DNA of 64,000 nucleotides from Bifidobacterium dentium JCM 1195 = DSM 20436 (GCF_001042595.1 NZ_AP012326.1:1302001-1366000); one strand, 5' to 3'. Positions 19,710-30,151 are shown, counted from the stretch's first letter. Numbers and translations: made by a program. Notes: generated from the sequence alone by a model not told the origin.

Positions 19710-20798
19710 CTATGCCAGCTTACTGACATCAAGCTGAGAATCATCAGGTCTGAGACCGAGATGTTCCCAAGCTTTGCGCGTCGCCACCCGGCCCTTGGGA
19801 GTTCTGATGAGGAATCCTTCACGTACCAGATACGGTTCGCAAACGGTTTCCACGGTCTCCGATTCCTCGCCGACCATGGCGGATAGGTTGTTCAGACCCA
19901 CCGGACCGCCACTGAAGTTGGTGACGATGGCCTTCAGCACGGCAATGTCGAGCCGATCAAGTCCTTCGGTGTCGATCTGGTACAGTGCGAGGGCCTGCTT
20001 AACATCTTCGGGATGCACCGACTCAAGATCATGCACGATGGCCCAATCCCTGACACGACGTAGCAGTCTGTTAGCGATACGCGGCGTGCCGCGGGAGCGC
20101 ATGGCCAACTGGTGGGCCGATCCCTCCTCAAGCAGGACACCCAGTACGACCGATGACCGCTCGATCAGTTTTTCAAGCTCGTCATGCGGGTAAAAATCAA
20201 GATGGGCGGTGAAACCGAAGCGCGCGCGCAACGGTGAAGGTAGCATGCCCTCACGCGTGGTCGCCCCGATGACCGTGAATCGAGGCAAGGTCAGCGGAAT
20301 GGATGAGGCTCCCGGTCCCTTACCCACCATCACGTCGACGCGGAAATCCTCCATGGCGATATACAGCAGCTCTTCGGCCGCACGAGGCAGACGGTGGATT
20401 TCGTCGATGAACAACACCTCTCCGGCATCCAGAGAACTGAGAATCGAGGCGAGATCGCCGGCATGCTGGATGGCTGGTCCGGAGGTGACGCGAATCGGTA
20501 CGCCAAGTTCGTTGGCCACGATCATCGCCAATGTGGTTTTTCCCAGGCCAGGAGGACCCGCAAGCAGAATATGGTCCGGCGGGACTTCACGCTTGCGTGC
20601 TGCGTCCAGGAACAGTTGAAGCTGGGCCTTGAGGCGTGGCTGTCCGATGAAGCCATCGAGTATGTGTGGACGCAGCTCCTCGTCACTGACCGGCTCATTG
20701 CCGACAGGTGAGGCCGACACCATACGCAAGGATTCCTCATTGGCACCGGTATTCGACTGCTCGAATGCGGAGTCGTTCGTCATGATGATTTCGTTCAC
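19710..20798 (-). CDS. ruvB: Holliday junction helicase RuvB
   Basis: A 362-residue AAA+ motor with Walker [10 protein letters not shown], Walker B FIDEIHRL and the sensor region [20 protein letters not shown], followed by a C-terminal winged helix ([12 protein letters not shown]). With RuvA it drives branch migration of Holliday junctions in recombination and repair. The GTG at 20798 overlaps the ruvA stop (GTGA); ATG 20783 is an alternative start. Cotranscription with ruvA from the LexA-boxed promoter is likely. Confidence 0.96.
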   Translation of the reverse strand: MNEIIMTNDSAFEQSNTGANEESLRMVSASPVGNEPVSDEELRPHILDGFIGQPRLKAQLQLFLDAARKREVPPDHILLAGPPGLGKTTLAMIVANELGVPIRVTSGPAIQHAGDLASILSSLDAGEVLFIDEIHRLPRAAEELLYIAMEDFRVDVMVGKGPGASSIPLTLPRFTVIGATTREGMLPSPLRARFGFTAHLDFYPHDELEKLIERSSVVLGVLLEEGSAHQLAMRSRGTPRIANRLLRRVRDWAIVHDLESVHPEDVKQALALYQIDTEGLDRLDIAVLKAIVTNFSGGPVGLNNLSAMVGEESETVETVCEPYLVREGFLIRTPKGRVATRKAWEHLGLRPDDSQLDVSKLA

Positions 20799-21412
20799 CT
20801 ACCTCGATCCAGCGACGTCAATGCGAGCTTCAACACACGTGGTACATCTTCATTGCTCAGGGGTGTTGCGATGTCGTTGCTCCTGCATACCTCCTGCACG
20901 GCATGCAGGGCGTCTTGCTGACGCCAGCCCAATGAAATCAGCCCCTCGACCACCTGTTCGGAACCAGTGTCCTCCGGCCGACTGATAACGGACGCCGCCG
21001 TCTCGATCTGGCTGAGATCGATGGAACCCTTAAGCTCGAGAATGATCTTCTGTGCGCCTTTCTTGCCGAGTCCCGGCGCCTTGGCAAGCGCGGTGGCATC
21101 GCCGTCGGCGACGGCATGGGCCAAACGATCCGGAGGCAGCGTGGACAGCAGGGAAAGCGCCACTTTGGGGCCGATGCCGCTGACCTTCTGCAGCTGTAGA
21201 AACATGCGTTTCGAAGCGGGAGTCAGAAAGCCGAACAGGGTGATGGCATCCTGCGAAACGTTTAACGAAGTATAGACCTTGACTTCCTGCCCCGCGTGCA
21301 TGGACGCCAAATCCGCGGAAGGCATTCTGGTCTCGTATCCGACTCCACCGACTTCAATCAACGCCGAGGACATATCGACGGATTCGACCCGGCCGTGTAA
21401 CATGCCTATCAC
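20795..21412 (-). CDS. ruvA: Holliday junction protein RuvA
   Basis: A 205-residue RuvA with the OB-fold N-terminus ([13 protein letters not shown]), the helix-hairpin-helix region ([19 protein letters not shown] and [13 protein letters not shown]) and the C-terminal domain that touches RuvB. It binds Holliday junctions as a tetramer and loads RuvB. GTG 21412 is preceded by AAGGAG at about 9 bases; ATG 21403 is the alternative. The 44-base gap from ruvC holds a LexA-type palindrome, so ruvAB may be induced by DNA damage apart from ruvC. Confidence 0.95.
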   Translation of the reverse strand: MIGMLHGRVESVDMSSALIEVGGVGYETRMPSADLASMHAGQEVKVYTSLNVSQDAITLFGFLTPASKRMFLQLQKVSGIGPKVALSLLSTLPPDRLAHAVADGDATALAKAPGLGKKGAQKIILELKGSIDLSQIETAASVISRPEDTGSEQVVEGLISLGWRQQDALHAVQEVCRSNDIATPLSNEDVPRVLKLALTSLDRGR

Positions 21413-21436
21413 TGTGGTGTCTCCTTCGTCAGCGTA

Positions 21437-21452
21437 TAGAACATCTGTTCGA
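21437..21452. promoter_or_regulatory. LexA-type (SOS) box upstream of ruvA
   Basis: TAGAAC-ATCT-GTTCGA matches the actinobacterial/Gram-positive SOS box (TCGAAC-N4-GTTCGA) at 11 of 12 fixed positions. On the minus strand a TATACG -10-like hexamer directly follows the palindrome, so bound LexA would block a promoter for ruvAB. The only DNA here is the short ruvC-ruvA gap. I infer regulation from the motif. Confidence 0.65.
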
Positions 21453-21456
21453 TAGT

Positions 21457-22038
21457 CTACATGCCTCTACGGACGCCTTGCCTATGGGCGGCCTTCTGGG
21501 CGGCCTTGGCCCACTGTCGTTGCGCGTCAGTCAGGTGTTGCTCGCGTTCACCGCCTTGCAAGGCGCCTGCCGGGCGTAGTGCGTGGCAAATGGCAATGGC
21601 CAACGCATCCGCGGCGTCAGCCGGCTTGGGCAGGGTATTCAGTCCCAACATGCGTGCGACCATGCGTTCCATCTGAATTTTCTCGGCTTTGCCGTTGCCG
21701 GTGATGGCCATCTTCGATTCGGTTGGCGTATGCAATGCCACGGGAATGCCCCGCTGTGCGGCTGCCAACATTGCGAGGCCTGCCGCCTGTGCCGTGCCGA
21801 GCACGGTATTGCGGTTCTCCTGCGCGAACACACGTTCGATGGATACCGTATCCGGGGCGAAGCGTTCGATCTTCTCGACCAGACCATTGTAAATGGCCAA
21901 CAGACGCAGATCCTGTGACATCTTCGGGTCGGAACGTACGACATCCACGTGAATAAACGAAAGCCGGCGGTACGCGCCGGCTTCGATCACGCCGACCCCG
22001 CACCGTGTCAGTCCGGGGTCGACGCCAAGAATAATCAC
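21457..22038 (-). CDS. ruvC: Holliday junction resolvase RuvC
   Basis: A 193-residue resolvase. The N-terminus [15 protein letters not shown] holds the first catalytic aspartate, SIERVF holds a catalytic Glu, and [12 protein letters not shown] gives the last acidic pair. It cuts Holliday junctions symmetrically, guided by RuvAB. The start is GTG 22038 with GGAG about 9 bases upstream. It begins 6 bases after the yebC stop. The C-terminal tail is basic and longer than in the shortest homologues. Confidence 0.95.
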   Translation of the reverse strand: MIILGVDPGLTRCGVGVIEAGAYRRLSFIHVDVVRSDPKMSQDLRLLAIYNGLVEKIERFAPDTVSIERVFAQENRNTVLGTAQAAGLAMLAAAQRGIPVALHTPTESKMAITGNGKAEKIQMERMVARMLGLNTLPKPADAADALAIAICHALRPAGALQGGEREQHLTDAQRQWAKAAQKAAHRQGVRRGM

Positions 22039-22044
22039 GTTCGA

Positions 22045-22800
22045 CTACTCCGCATCAAGCTGGGCCATCACTTCATCGGAAGCGGTCCAGTTCGAATAGA
22101 TATTCTGAACGTCATCCAGATCGTCGAGGTTGTCGATGAGCTTGGAGACCTTCTGGGCATCCTCGAGGCTCAGCTCGACCTCGTTCTTCGGCATCATGAC
22201 CAGATCGGCGGAATCATAGTCGAAGCCGGCATCCTGCAGGGCCTTGCGTACGTCAATCATCTCAGAAGGACCGGTGACGACGGTGTAGACTTCTCCGTCT
22301 TCGGTCACGTCTTCCGCTCCCGCTTCGGCGGCCTTTTCAAACAGATCATCGAAATCGACGCCTTCGGCGGGAACGATAATCTGGCCCTTGCGCTCGAAAT
22401 TGAAGCTCACGGAACCGGTGGTGGCCAGGGATCCGTTGCCCTTGGTCAGGGTGGAACGGACTTCGGCGGCCGCACGGTTACGGTTGTCAGTAAGACACTC
22501 GATGATCAGGCCAACGCCTGCGGGAGCATAGCCCTCATACACGATGTCTTCGTAGTTGGCGCCACCGGCCTCTTCACCGGAGCCACGCTTGACGGCGCGC
22601 TTGATGTTGTCAGCCGGCATGGAGGCCTTCTTGGCCTTGTAGATGGCGTCATACAGCGACGGATTACCGTCGGGATCGCCGCCGCCCATACGTGCTGCGA
22701 TTTCGATGTTCTTAATCAGCTTGGCGAAGAGCTTGCCGCGCTTCGCGTCGATGGCGGCCTTCTTGTGCTTGGTGGTCGCCCACTTGGAATGACCTGACAT
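22045..22800 (-). CDS. yebC: YebC/PmpR family protein
   Basis: A 251-residue YebC-type protein with the conserved N-terminus [18 protein letters not shown] and the central [12 protein letters not shown]. The family is annotated as transcriptional regulators; recent work also links members to translation of proline stretches, so the role is open. A position directly before ruvCAB is common in many bacteria and agrees with mycobacteria. TAGGAGCATT precedes the ATG. A 53-base gap separates it from pimA. Confidence 0.93.
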   Translation of the reverse strand: MSGHSKWATTKHKKAAIDAKRGKLFAKLIKNIEIAARMGGGDPDGNPSLYDAIYKAKKASMPADNIKRAVKRGSGEEAGGANYEDIVYEGYAPAGVGLIIECLTDNRNRAAAEVRSTLTKGNGSLATTGSVSFNFERKGQIIVPAEGVDFDDLFEKAAEAGAEDVTEDGEVYTVVTGPSEMIDVRKALQDAGFDYDSADLVMMPKNEVELSLEDAQKVSKLIDNLDDLDDVQNIYSNWTASDEVMAQLDAE

Positions 22801-22853
22801 AATGCTCCTAGGCAGGTTGCGGATGTTTCAAACGAAATGATTCTAAAGCGGTT

Positions 22854-24038
22854 CTACGACAATGCGCGGGCATAGACATGCAGAACACGGTTCACCACGG
22901 CATTCCAGTCGAAATCCTTCGACCTTCGTTCCCCTGCGATGGCAAGATCGGAGCGTTCCCCGTCATCGGACAACAGACGGCAGATGACATCGGCGCAGGA
23001 TGTCGCATCCCCGTTGGTGAACAGCGCCGCGCTTCGTCCGTCCTGGCTCACGGCGCGAAACGCGGCCAGATCCGAAGACACCACAGGGCATGAGGCGCTC
23101 ATGGCCTCAGCCAAGACCATGCCGAAGCTTTCGCCACCGGTCTGGGGCGCGACATACAGGCTGAGGGAACGATAGAAGCGAGCCTTGTCGTTGTCCGAAA
23201 TACGGCCCAGAAATTCGAAATGCGTCAGCAGATCCCCCGAAGGGTCCAGTCGCTTGACCATGGCTTCGCCGTCATTGTCGCCATCTCCGGCGCACAGGAA
23301 ACGTGCATGGGGATATCGCCTCAGCACCTGCTTCGCCGCGGCAGCGAACACGGCGAAACCTTTGCGCTCCTCCCCCATACGTCCCAGAAATCCGATGGTC
23401 GGGGCTTGCGCGGTGCCGGTCCACCGTGGGTCGGGCACGGCATGGGCGAATCGATCATGATGGATGCCGTTAGGTATCACCGTGCGCCTGACGGATTCCG
23501 GCAGATAATGTTCGGCCGTTTGCCGAGCCGCGTCACTGACGAAAATGGCTTCGTCAAGGGGCTTGAGATATCGATGCAGGTAGCGTTCGAACACTTTCAG
23601 GCCGAAAGGATATGGATCGATCGCAGTGTGGAAGGTTCCGACCAACGGCGGATGACGGTGCATGGTGAACGGCTTATGGCTCAGCGATGGCGCCTCAGGC
23701 TCATGCAGATGCAGCAGATCGAAATGACCTTGGCGAATCCAACGTCGCGTCTGCAGTCCTGCGATGAGGAAATAACTCAGGTGCGCTACGGAACCGTTGT
23801 ATGGAACGGCGAATGACGAACCGTTGGTATGCACCCACAGCGGCATGTCCTTGGTTCGTCTTCCCGGGGCGAACACTTGCACGTCATGTCCCCGGCAGAT
23901 CAGTTCGTTCGCGAAATCCCTGATATGGGATTGCACACCCCCCGGCGTTTCAAACGCATATGGCGAGATGATGCCGATGCGGAGCCTGCGTCCGTGCAGG
24001 AAATCGTCAACATGTTCATCTTCATCAGATTCAGCCAT
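22854..24038 (-). CDS. pimA: Phosphatidylinositol mannosyltransferase PimA
   Basis: A GT-B fold glycosyltransferase (GT4) of about 394 residues. The N-terminus LRIGIISPYAFETPGGVQSH closely resembles mycobacterial PimA, and the C-terminal half has the nucleotide-sugar region with TGGESFGMVLAEAM. PimA adds the first mannose from GDP-mannose to phosphatidylinositol at the inner face of the membrane. Starts at 24038 or 24047 are both possible; both lie a few bases after the acyltransferase stop. The longer frame to 24317 runs inside the neighbouring gene and is rejected. Context (PIP synthase, acyltransferase) supports the call. Confidence 0.87.
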   Translation of the reverse strand: MAESDEDEHVDDFLHGRRLRIGIISPYAFETPGGVQSHIRDFANELICRGHDVQVFAPGRRTKDMPLWVHTNGSSFAVPYNGSVAHLSYFLIAGLQTRRWIRQGHFDLLHLHEPEAPSLSHKPFTMHRHPPLVGTFHTAIDPYPFGLKVFERYLHRYLKPLDEAIFVSDAARQTAEHYLPESVRRTVIPNGIHHDRFAHAVPDPRWTGTAQAPTIGFLGRMGEERKGFAVFAAAAKQVLRRYPHARFLCAGDGDNDGEAMVKRLDPSGDLLTHFEFLGRISDNDKARFYRSLSLYVAPQTGGESFGMVLAEAMSASCPVVSSDLAAFRAVSQDGRSAALFTNGDATSCADVICRLLSDDGERSDLAIAGERRSKDFDWNAVVNRVLHVYARALS

Positions 24039-24051
24039 ACCCTGCATTCTC

Positions 24052-25068
24052 TCATTGTCCAGGGGAATTGTCAGCCATCCGCGAACACGGCTCATCGGCA
24101 TCCTGCAGACGTGAATGGTCGAGATCCTCCCAGAACAGCGGCTGGAGCATGTGCCAATCCTGCGGATGGGCTGCGATCCCCTGTGCCCACAGATCGACCC
24201 ATGCCTGCGAAATCGCATGCAGTGCCTCTTGGCGAGGCATGTCATGAAACGCATGGACATCGATGGGGCCGCTGATCTCACATACATATCCGTATGGCAC
24301 GCCTGCCTGCTCTTCACGCCGTCCGCTGAGTTTTTCGCGATACAGATTCACCACGTACAGAGGGTTTCCGGTATCGTATGCCAACGCTGCCGGCCCACGG
24401 GCCACACGAATCACGGAATCGAAGGCATGTACGAAGACGCCGTGTCTGCCCAGGTCCCGGTCGGCCAGCAGAGGAACGACAACCGTGGAATCAAGCAGGA
24501 CGTTGCGTAATCGGCCGGTAAGATCATGCTGACCGGTGAGCAGGATACGCATGCCAAGACGTTCGCGAATATCAACGAAGGTGTGGAGCAATTCGTCGTT
24601 GGCGAGTCTTTCGGCGACCGTCACCACCGGGGCGACCTCGAGTCGCGCCCAATACCCCGCGTAATCCCAATTGCCTTGATGCCCCATCGCGATGAGCGAC
24701 GATACTCCTTGCCTTGCATCGCGAACGATGGAATCGAATCCGCTGCCCGTCCCCCGGATTCGTGCCCGAAGCTGTTGTTCGCTCCTTGCACCAACGGTCA
24801 TCGCCTCGCAAAAATACGCGAAGTACGAGCGCATGCCCTGACGCGAACAGTGACGGACACGACGTCGTAGTTCACGATTATCGACCGATCCATGCGATCG
24901 GCGCATTTCACTGGCGAACACATGCGTAAGATTACGTTCCAGTTGTCGGACCCCTCCCACGCGGAACACCCATGCAATGTCGGCCGCGCACGTGAAAAGC
25001 CCTCTCAAGACGGCCTCCGGGATTCGGTCGGACCTTTTGGCCGCGGCGAGAAGAAACCGGTCAGACAC
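24052..25068 (-). CDS. patA: Phosphatidylinositol mannoside acyltransferase
   Basis: A 338-residue acyltransferase of the LpxL/HtrB type with the HX4D catalytic motif in MGHQGNWDYAG. In mycobacteria the gene at this position, between pgsA and pimA, acylates the mannose of PIM lipids; here the same order gives the substrate by inference. The start is GTG 25068, overlapping the PIP synthase by 8 bases. It probably acts at the cytoplasmic face of the membrane. No signal peptide is seen. Confidence 0.82.
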   Translation of the reverse strand: MSDRFLLAAAKRSDRIPEAVLRGLFTCAADIAWVFRVGGVRQLERNLTHVFASEMRRSHGSVDNRELRRRVRHCSRQGMRSYFAYFCEAMTVGARSEQQLRARIRGTGSGFDSIVRDARQGVSSLIAMGHQGNWDYAGYWARLEVAPVVTVAERLANDELLHTFVDIRERLGMRILLTGQHDLTGRLRNVLLDSTVVVPLLADRDLGRHGVFVHAFDSVIRVARGPAALAYDTGNPLYVVNLYREKLSGRREEQAGVPYGYVCEISGPIDVHAFHDMPRQEALHAISQAWVDLWAQGIAAHPQDWHMLQPLFWEDLDHSRLQDADEPCSRMADNSPGQ

Positions 25069-25726
25069 GATATGTCTTCTTGCCTACGCGCATTTGTCTT
25101 TTCGCCTCGAAAATACGCTGGAAAACGGTGATGATACCGAGCGCCGCGAGTAATGCCATCGCAATGGCCAGCCATAGTCCTTGGTGGGTCAGACCGGTAA
25201 TGGCCATACCCACCAGAATGATGACCAGCCGATCGGCCCGCGTAGCGACGCCGTTCTTCACTTCGAAGCCGACGGATTCCGCTCGTGCGCGGGCATAGGA
25301 GGTGACGAAAGAGGTCATGACGGAGACCATTGCGGCGATTACGCCGACTCGGCTCGTGTAATCGGGGAAACTGGTGTTTGTGCTGTCATACCACCAGTCG
25401 CTATGCGTCAGGAAGAAGATGATCACACCGGTGAGCACCGCCCAATCGGCGATGCGATCCAGTGTGGAATCAAGGAAAGCGCCGAATTCGGTGCCGCCGG
25501 TGGTGAGCTTGGCAATGGAACCGTCCAATGAGTCGGCCAACACCAGAATCGTCAGGACCACCGAGCCTGCGAACAGGTGGCCGGTGACGCCGGTGGCGAT
25601 GGCAGCCACGATGGTGCCGACAGCGCCGATTATCGTCACCGCATTGGCGGTGAGCCCCATGGCGATCAACGCCTTGGCGATGGGTTCGATCAGTTTTTTG
25701 AATGGGTCGCGAAGATGCTCAAGCAT
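25061..25726 (-). CDS. pgsA: Phosphatidylinositol phosphate synthase (CDP-alcohol transferase)
   Basis: A 221-residue membrane enzyme of the CDP-alcohol phosphatidyltransferase family. The signature reads DSLDGSIAK...GAFLDSTLDRIAD, with all the family aspartates but Lys where most members have Arg after the DG. It joins CDP-diacylglycerol with inositol phosphate to make PIP, the precursor of phosphatidylinositol. The substrate is inferred from its place at the head of the PIM genes, as in mycobacteria. The gene overlaps patA by 8 bases. A second family member at 30141-30758 is the more likely PG-phosphate synthase. Confidence 0.82.
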   Translation of the reverse strand: MLEHLRDPFKKLIEPIAKALIAMGLTANAVTIIGAVGTIVAAIATGVTGHLFAGSVVLTILVLADSLDGSIAKLTTGGTEFGAFLDSTLDRIADWAVLTGVIIFFLTHSDWWYDSTNTSFPDYTSRVGVIAAMVSVMTSFVTSYARARAESVGFEVKNGVATRADRLVIILVGMAITGLTHQGLWLAIAMALLAALGIITVFQRIFEAKRQMRVGKKTYRV

Positions 25727-25752
25727 TACGATTCCTGTTCGATCTATGGGAA

Positions 25753-25799
25753 AGCGGCATACGGAACGGCGGAATCGCTCCGCTGCTTCGTATGCCGCT
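25753..25799 (-). terminator. Terminator of thrS
   Basis: AGCGGCATACG (25753-25763) pairs with CGTATGCCGCT (25789-25799), and part of the interior also pairs. It lies 30 bases after thrS and upstream of the PIP synthase, so it separates the two units. Confidence 0.65.
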
Positions 25800-25829
25800 C
25801 CCAGTCATGACTATGGCGTCCGTCTACCT

Positions 25830-27863
25830 TCAATCGGCGATGGCGGACTTGAAATCATCGGCGCTGTTGACCTGAACGCGCTTCCTGAGCACCGTCATGA
25901 TCTGGTTCTTGGCCTCGTCGACTGGTACGCCGTTGAGCTGGCTGCCGTCACGGAAACGGAAGCTCACGGCATTGTTGTTCATGTCTTCCTCGCCGACGAT
26001 GAGGATGAACGGCACCTTGGATTTGGATGCGTTACGGATTTTCTTGCCGAAACGATCGTCGGACATGTCGATCTCGCAACGGACGGTCTCCTCTTCCAGA
26101 CTTGCGATGAACCGCTGCAGATGCGGGGCGAATTCGTCCGCGACCGGCACACCGAGTACCTGTACCGGGGCAAGCCATGCCGGGAAGGCGCCGGCATAAT
26201 GCTCAAGCAACACGGCGAAGAAACGTTCGATGGAGCCGAACAGTGCACGGTGAATCATCACCGGACGCTGATGGGTACCATCGGCGGCGATGTATTCAAG
26301 CTTGAAACGTTCCGGCAGATTGAAGTCGAGCTGAATGGTGGACACCTGCCAGGTACGGCCGATGGCATCACGGGCCTGCACGGAGATCTTCGGACCATAG
26401 AAGGCGGCTCCGCACGGGTCGTCGACCAGTTCCAGACCGGATTCCTTGGCGACTTCGGCCAGCGTGTTGGTAGCCTCTTCCCAGATTTCGTCGGAGCCGA
26501 CGTACTTGTGAGGATCCTTGGTGGACAGCTCCAGGTAGAAGTCGTCCAGACCGAAGTCCTTCAGTAGTCCAAGCACGAAGGTCAGCAGGTTCTTGAGCTC
26601 ATCCTTCATCTGCTCACGGGTGCAGTAGATGTGAGAATCATCCTGGGTCAGGCCGCGCACGCGGGTCAGACCGTGCACTTCGCCGGACTTCTCGTAGCGG
26701 TACACGGTACCGAACTCGAACAGTCGCAACGGCAACTCGCGGTAGGAGCGCTGACGGGACTTGAAGATCAGATTGTGCATCGGGCAGTTCATCGGCTTGA
26801 GGTAGTAATCGAAGCCCTGCTTGATGATGTTGCCGTTCTCGTCCTTCTCCTCATCCAAGCGCATTGCCGGATACATGCCATCCTTGTACCAATGCAGATG
26901 ACCGGAAGTCTCATACAGGCCACCCTTGGTGATGTGCGGGGTCTGCACGAAGCTGTAGTGATGCTTGCGGTGCATTTCACGGGAATAGTCCTCCATGGCG
27001 TTGATGACCGCGGCACCCTTGGGATGGAACACGGCCAGACCCGGGCCGATCTCATCCGGGAAAGAGAACAGATCCATCTCGGCGCCAAGTTTGCGATGAT
27101 CACGCTTGGCGGCTTCCTCCAGACGGGTCTGATACGCCTTCAGATCCTCCTTGGTGGCGAAGGCCGCGCCATAGATACGCTGCAGCATGGGGTTCGCTTC
27201 GTTGCCACGCCAGTAGGCGGCGGCGGAACGTTCGATCTTGAACGCCTTGATGTAACGGGTGTTCGGCAGATGCGGTCCACGGCACAGATCCTTCCAGACC
27301 ACATTGCCATCGCGGTCGATGTTGTCGTAGAAGCTCAGCTCCTTCTCACTGATCTCAGTGGCGGCTTCCGGGTCGAGATGCGCTTCCTTGTCTTTGATGA
27401 GTTCGAGCTTGTACGGCTGGTCGGCCTCTTCTGCCAAGGCCTCCTGCTCGCTCACCACACGGCGGCGGAAGGATTGGGAGGATTTGATGATGCGCTGCAT
27501 GCGCTTTTCGATGTCCTTGAGATCCTCCGGGGTGAACGGCTCGACAACGTCGAAATCGTAGTAGAAGCCGTCTTTGATGACCGGGCCGACGCCAAGCTTG
27601 GCATCCGGACGGATTTCCTGCACGGCCTGGGCCATGACATGGGTCGCGGAATGGCGCATGATGGCCACGCCGTCCTCGCTGTCGAGTGCAATCGGCTCCA
27701 CGACGTCACCGTCATGCAGTTCGGTATAAAGATCACGGGGTTCGCCGTTCAGGCGCACCGCAATGATGTTCTTGTCGTCCGCGAAGAGCTGGACACCGGT
27801 CTGATCCGCAGCCACCTCCTTCGATTCGCCGTTGAGTGTTATGGAGATGGTCTGTTCAGCCAT
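25830..27863 (-). CDS. thrS: Threonyl-tRNA synthetase
   Basis: A 677-residue class II synthetase with the usual layout: TGS domain ([11 protein letters not shown]), the SAD editing domain with [10 protein letters not shown] and a Cys/His zinc set ([12 protein letters not shown]), catalytic core motifs 2 and 3 ([31 protein letters not shown]) and the C-terminal anticodon-binding domain. It charges tRNA-Thr. The start at ATG 27863 (MAEQTIS) has AAAGGACAACCC upstream; the longer frame to 27956 is rejected. The 143-base upstream gap shows no T-box hallmark that I can see. Confidence 0.96.
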   Translation of the reverse strand: MAEQTISITLNGESKEVAADQTGVQLFADDKNIIAVRLNGEPRDLYTELHDGDVVEPIALDSEDGVAIMRHSATHVMAQAVQEIRPDAKLGVGPVIKDGFYYDFDVVEPFTPEDLKDIEKRMQRIIKSSQSFRRRVVSEQEALAEEADQPYKLELIKDKEAHLDPEAATEISEKELSFYDNIDRDGNVVWKDLCRGPHLPNTRYIKAFKIERSAAAYWRGNEANPMLQRIYGAAFATKEDLKAYQTRLEEAAKRDHRKLGAEMDLFSFPDEIGPGLAVFHPKGAAVINAMEDYSREMHRKHHYSFVQTPHITKGGLYETSGHLHWYKDGMYPAMRLDEEKDENGNIIKQGFDYYLKPMNCPMHNLIFKSRQRSYRELPLRLFEFGTVYRYEKSGEVHGLTRVRGLTQDDSHIYCTREQMKDELKNLLTFVLGLLKDFGLDDFYLELSTKDPHKYVGSDEIWEEATNTLAEVAKESGLELVDDPCGAAFYGPKISVQARDAIGRTWQVSTIQLDFNLPERFKLEYIAADGTHQRPVMIHRALFGSIERFFAVLLEHYAGAFPAWLAPVQVLGVPVADEFAPHLQRFIASLEEETVRCEIDMSDDRFGKKIRNASKSKVPFILIVGEEDMNNNAVSFRFRDGSQLNGVPVDEAKNQIMTVLRKRVQVNSADDFKSAIAD

Positions 27864-28006
27864 GGGTTGTCCTTTGCTATCGGGGTCCGCGTTACCAATG
27901 TGCAGGCCTGGACTTTCTGTATCAACGATGAACAAGATAGGAACGAGTGCAGACATCGACGCGCGGCGACGGTGAATTCCATGCCAACGGCGGGTGACCG
28001 TTCATC

Positions 28007-28837
28007 CTACTGTTCGATGACATGCGCGTACGTGTACTGTGGTGCGGAACGGGTTGCAGTGATTTCCACGTCCTGAGAGGATTTGACCGAGACCGTTGCT
28101 CCGTATTTCACTTCCAGACGCGATCCGACGCCTCCGGCGAGATTCACCGCATTCTGTAGGTTGTCGCTGTCCCCTATCGCCTTGATGACGAAAGGGGCCT
28201 TCAATATGGTTCCATCACAGTCAAGTCCGTCACTGGCATTGCTGATATAGGTGCTGGTAATTACACGCACATCGTTGATTTCAATGACTTCGGCACCACT
28301 GTTGCGCAACTCTTCAAGCAAGGTGAACAATATGGACGCATCGATATCTTGCTTTTGCCCTTGGGAGATACGGATGACGACTCCTTCGCCGGAGGCTGGC
28401 AGACGGCCGGAAAGGATGCCATTGGATTCGGCGTTCTGCTTGGCGATTTCAGCGGCTTTGGCGTTCTTGTCGGCGGTATCCTTCAAAGAGTTGAGCTGGC
28501 TGGTCAACTCGCTTTTTCGTTGCTCCAGTTTCTGCACCTGCGAACTGGTTTCGCTGATAAGCCGGGTCAGTTCATCCTCGCTCATCGTCTCATACGTGGA
28601 ATTCGTATTGTTGAGCTGAATGACGTAGCCGAATCCCAGCAACGCGCACAGCATGGTGACCAACACACTCGAATACAGCCGTGCCCGTGTCGATTTCGCA
28701 TTCAACGACACACGTTTCGGCTTGCGCCGAATCACCGGAAACGAGCCGGTTTCAGTGCTGTCATTATCCTTGTCCTTGGCGATCTGGCCGTGCAGCTTGG
28801 CCAACACATCAGGCGATTCGTCGGTATGCCGTGTCAT
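28007..28837 (-). CDS. DUF881 family membrane-anchored protein
   Basis: A 276-residue protein with a ~50-residue cytoplasmic basic head, one membrane helix (SSVLVTMLCALLGFGYVI), a coiled-coil stretch (residues ~90-135, LTRLISETSSQVQKLEQRKSEL) and an extracellular DUF881 domain containing SGEGVVIRI and GAEVIEINDVRV. DUF881 proteins are widespread in actinobacteria and Firmicutes and have no settled function; links to the cell envelope are suspected. It follows the DUF1290 gene by 6 bases, and is paralogous to the gene at 29177-30151. Confidence 0.85.
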   Translation of the reverse strand: MTRHTDESPDVLAKLHGQIAKDKDNDSTETGSFPVIRRKPKRVSLNAKSTRARLYSSVLVTMLCALLGFGYVIQLNNTNSTYETMSEDELTRLISETSSQVQKLEQRKSELTSQLNSLKDTADKNAKAAEIAKQNAESNGILSGRLPASGEGVVIRISQGQKQDIDASILFTLLEELRNSGAEVIEINDVRVITSTYISNASDGLDCDGTILKAPFVIKAIGDSDNLQNAVNLAGGVGSRLEVKYGATVSVKSSQDVEITATRSAPQYTYAHVIEQ

Positions 28838-28843
28838 CGTGCA

Positions 28844-29176
28844 TCAACCCTTGAAGATGAAGCGGCGAAGAGACGACACATTGGTGAAGATGCGGATGCC
28901 GAGCACGACGATGACGGCCGTCTGCAATTGGGATCCGACACCAAGCTGGTTGCCGAGGAATACGAGCAAGGTCGCGGTGATCACATTCGAGAAGAAGGAA
29001 ATCACGAATACCTTGTCGGAAAAGCTACGTTGGAAATACGCCCGGGCGGCGCCAAGCAACGCGTCCAATGCGGCTACGACCATGATCGGCAGATATGGCT
29101 GCAGTTCAACGGGGATGTCCGGCTGCACGAACACGCCTATGACCACGCCGATGATAAGGCCCAAAACAGCTGCCAT
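28844..29176 (-). CDS. DUF1290 small basic membrane protein (Sbp-like)
   Basis: A 110-residue protein with three to four membrane helices and the family core QPYLPIMVVAALDALLGAAR. Such proteins (Sbp in Bacillus, lying upstream of ftsA) are encoded between two DUF881 genes in many actinobacteria. Function is unknown; a division or envelope role is often proposed. Its ATG directly abuts the stop of the upstream DUF881 gene (TAGATG), so translation is likely coupled. Confidence 0.9.
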   Translation of the reverse strand: MAAVLGLIIGVVIGVFVQPDIPVELQPYLPIMVVAALDALLGAARAYFQRSFSDKVFVISFFSNVITATLLVFLGNQLGVGSQLQTAVIVVLGIRIFTNVSSLRRFIFKG

Positions 29177-30151
29177 CTACCTGTCCCTTCTCGCGTACGT
29201 CACCTCACCGGTCACCGCTGCTTCCAGTGTAAGCGATGTGCTTTTGCTGACCTGCGGGTAGATGCCGGCTTCCTTGAATGCACTGTACAACGACTTCTGT
29301 GTTTTTTCACCCACCGCGTCGGCAAGTGCGTTCCTGTTGCCAATGGCTTCGATTTTGTAGGGGCTTTGCACGGAGCTGACACCAATCAGAATCGTGGATC
29401 CCGCAGTACGTATCGAGGTCTGGACCCCGAGGCGATTCCCGTTGATGGCAATCGCCTCGGCGCCTGCCTGCCACAGCAGGGAGACGAGTGTCTGCAGGTC
29501 GGAATCGGTGACGACCCGAATCTGATTGCCGCTTTTTTCATGGGACAATGAGGAATCGGTGTTATCGTCACCGACCGATAGAGGGTTTGCGATAGTGAGC
29601 GTGATACCCTCTCCCTGGACCGGAAGCACGCCATTGATCATTTCATCGTCCCGCGTGGTCTGGCTCAACGACCAGTTCGATATCGATTTCGATTCGCTTT
29701 CGACCTGGGAACGCAGGGAGTTTACCTCTTTGGTCAGGGACTTGACCTTATCGGTCTGGTCGGCAAGCTGGGATGAGAGCTGCTTGCGCACTTCCTTGCG
29801 CGGATCGGTGCTGAGCTGACGCACGAATACGCTTCCCGCCACACCGACGGCGATGCAGATGAGGAACACCATGATCCGCGTGGACCACACCGAAATAAGC
29901 GACGGCGATTTGGTGGCCAATCTCGAATCGGTGTACAGCACATCCATGGGACGGTTGGTCAGGTCATCGATCAAGCGTAGCGAATCATCTTCCGAATGAC
30001 GCCTTCTGGCATGGCCGATCGGTTGCGAATCAGGTTGCACGTGATGTGATTCAAGACCCGCAAAGGAGGCTGAGAACACGGCACGATGCTTCATCGGCGT
30101 GTTCTCGGGCGACACTGGGAATGACGCGTATTCGGAAGCATCATGCGGCAT
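29177..30151 (-). CDS. DUF881 family membrane-anchored protein
   Basis: A 324-residue DUF881 protein, paralogous to the one at 28007-28837. It has a longer N-terminal cytoplasmic part (~115 residues), one membrane helix (IMVFLICIAVGVAGSVFV), a coiled coil (LADQTDKVKSLTKEVNSL) and the DUF881 domain with QGEGITLTI and GAEAIAINGNRLG. The start at 30151 overlaps the end of the upstream CDP-alcohol transferase by 11 bases. The order transferase-DUF881-DUF1290-DUF881 is the same as in Mycobacterium tuberculosis (pgsA2 region). Confidence 0.83.
   Translation of the reverse strand: MPHDASEYASFPVSPENTPMKHRAVFSASFAGLESHHVQPDSQPIGHARRRHSEDDSLRLIDDLTNRPMDVLYTDSRLATKSPSLISVWSTRIMVFLICIAVGVAGSVFVRQLSTDPRKEVRKQLSSQLADQTDKVKSLTKEVNSLRSQVESESKSISNWSLSQTTRDDEMINGVLPVQGEGITLTIANPLSVGDDNTDSSLSHEKSGNQIRVVTDSDLQTLVSLLWQAGAEAIAINGNRLGVQTSIRTAGSTILIGVSSVQSPYKIEAIGNRNALADAVGEKTQKSLYSAFKEAGIYPQVSKSTSLTLEAAVTGEVTYARRDR

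Noticed and set aside
27864..28006. T-box leader before thrS
   Set aside because: No T-box core sequence or matching stem was found in the 143-base gap.
26631..28076. Long open frame of 481 codons on the plus strand, antisense to thrS
   Set aside because: The minus strand encodes a full threonyl-tRNA synthetase with all class II motifs. The plus-strand frame has no family features and arises from GC-rich codon bias.
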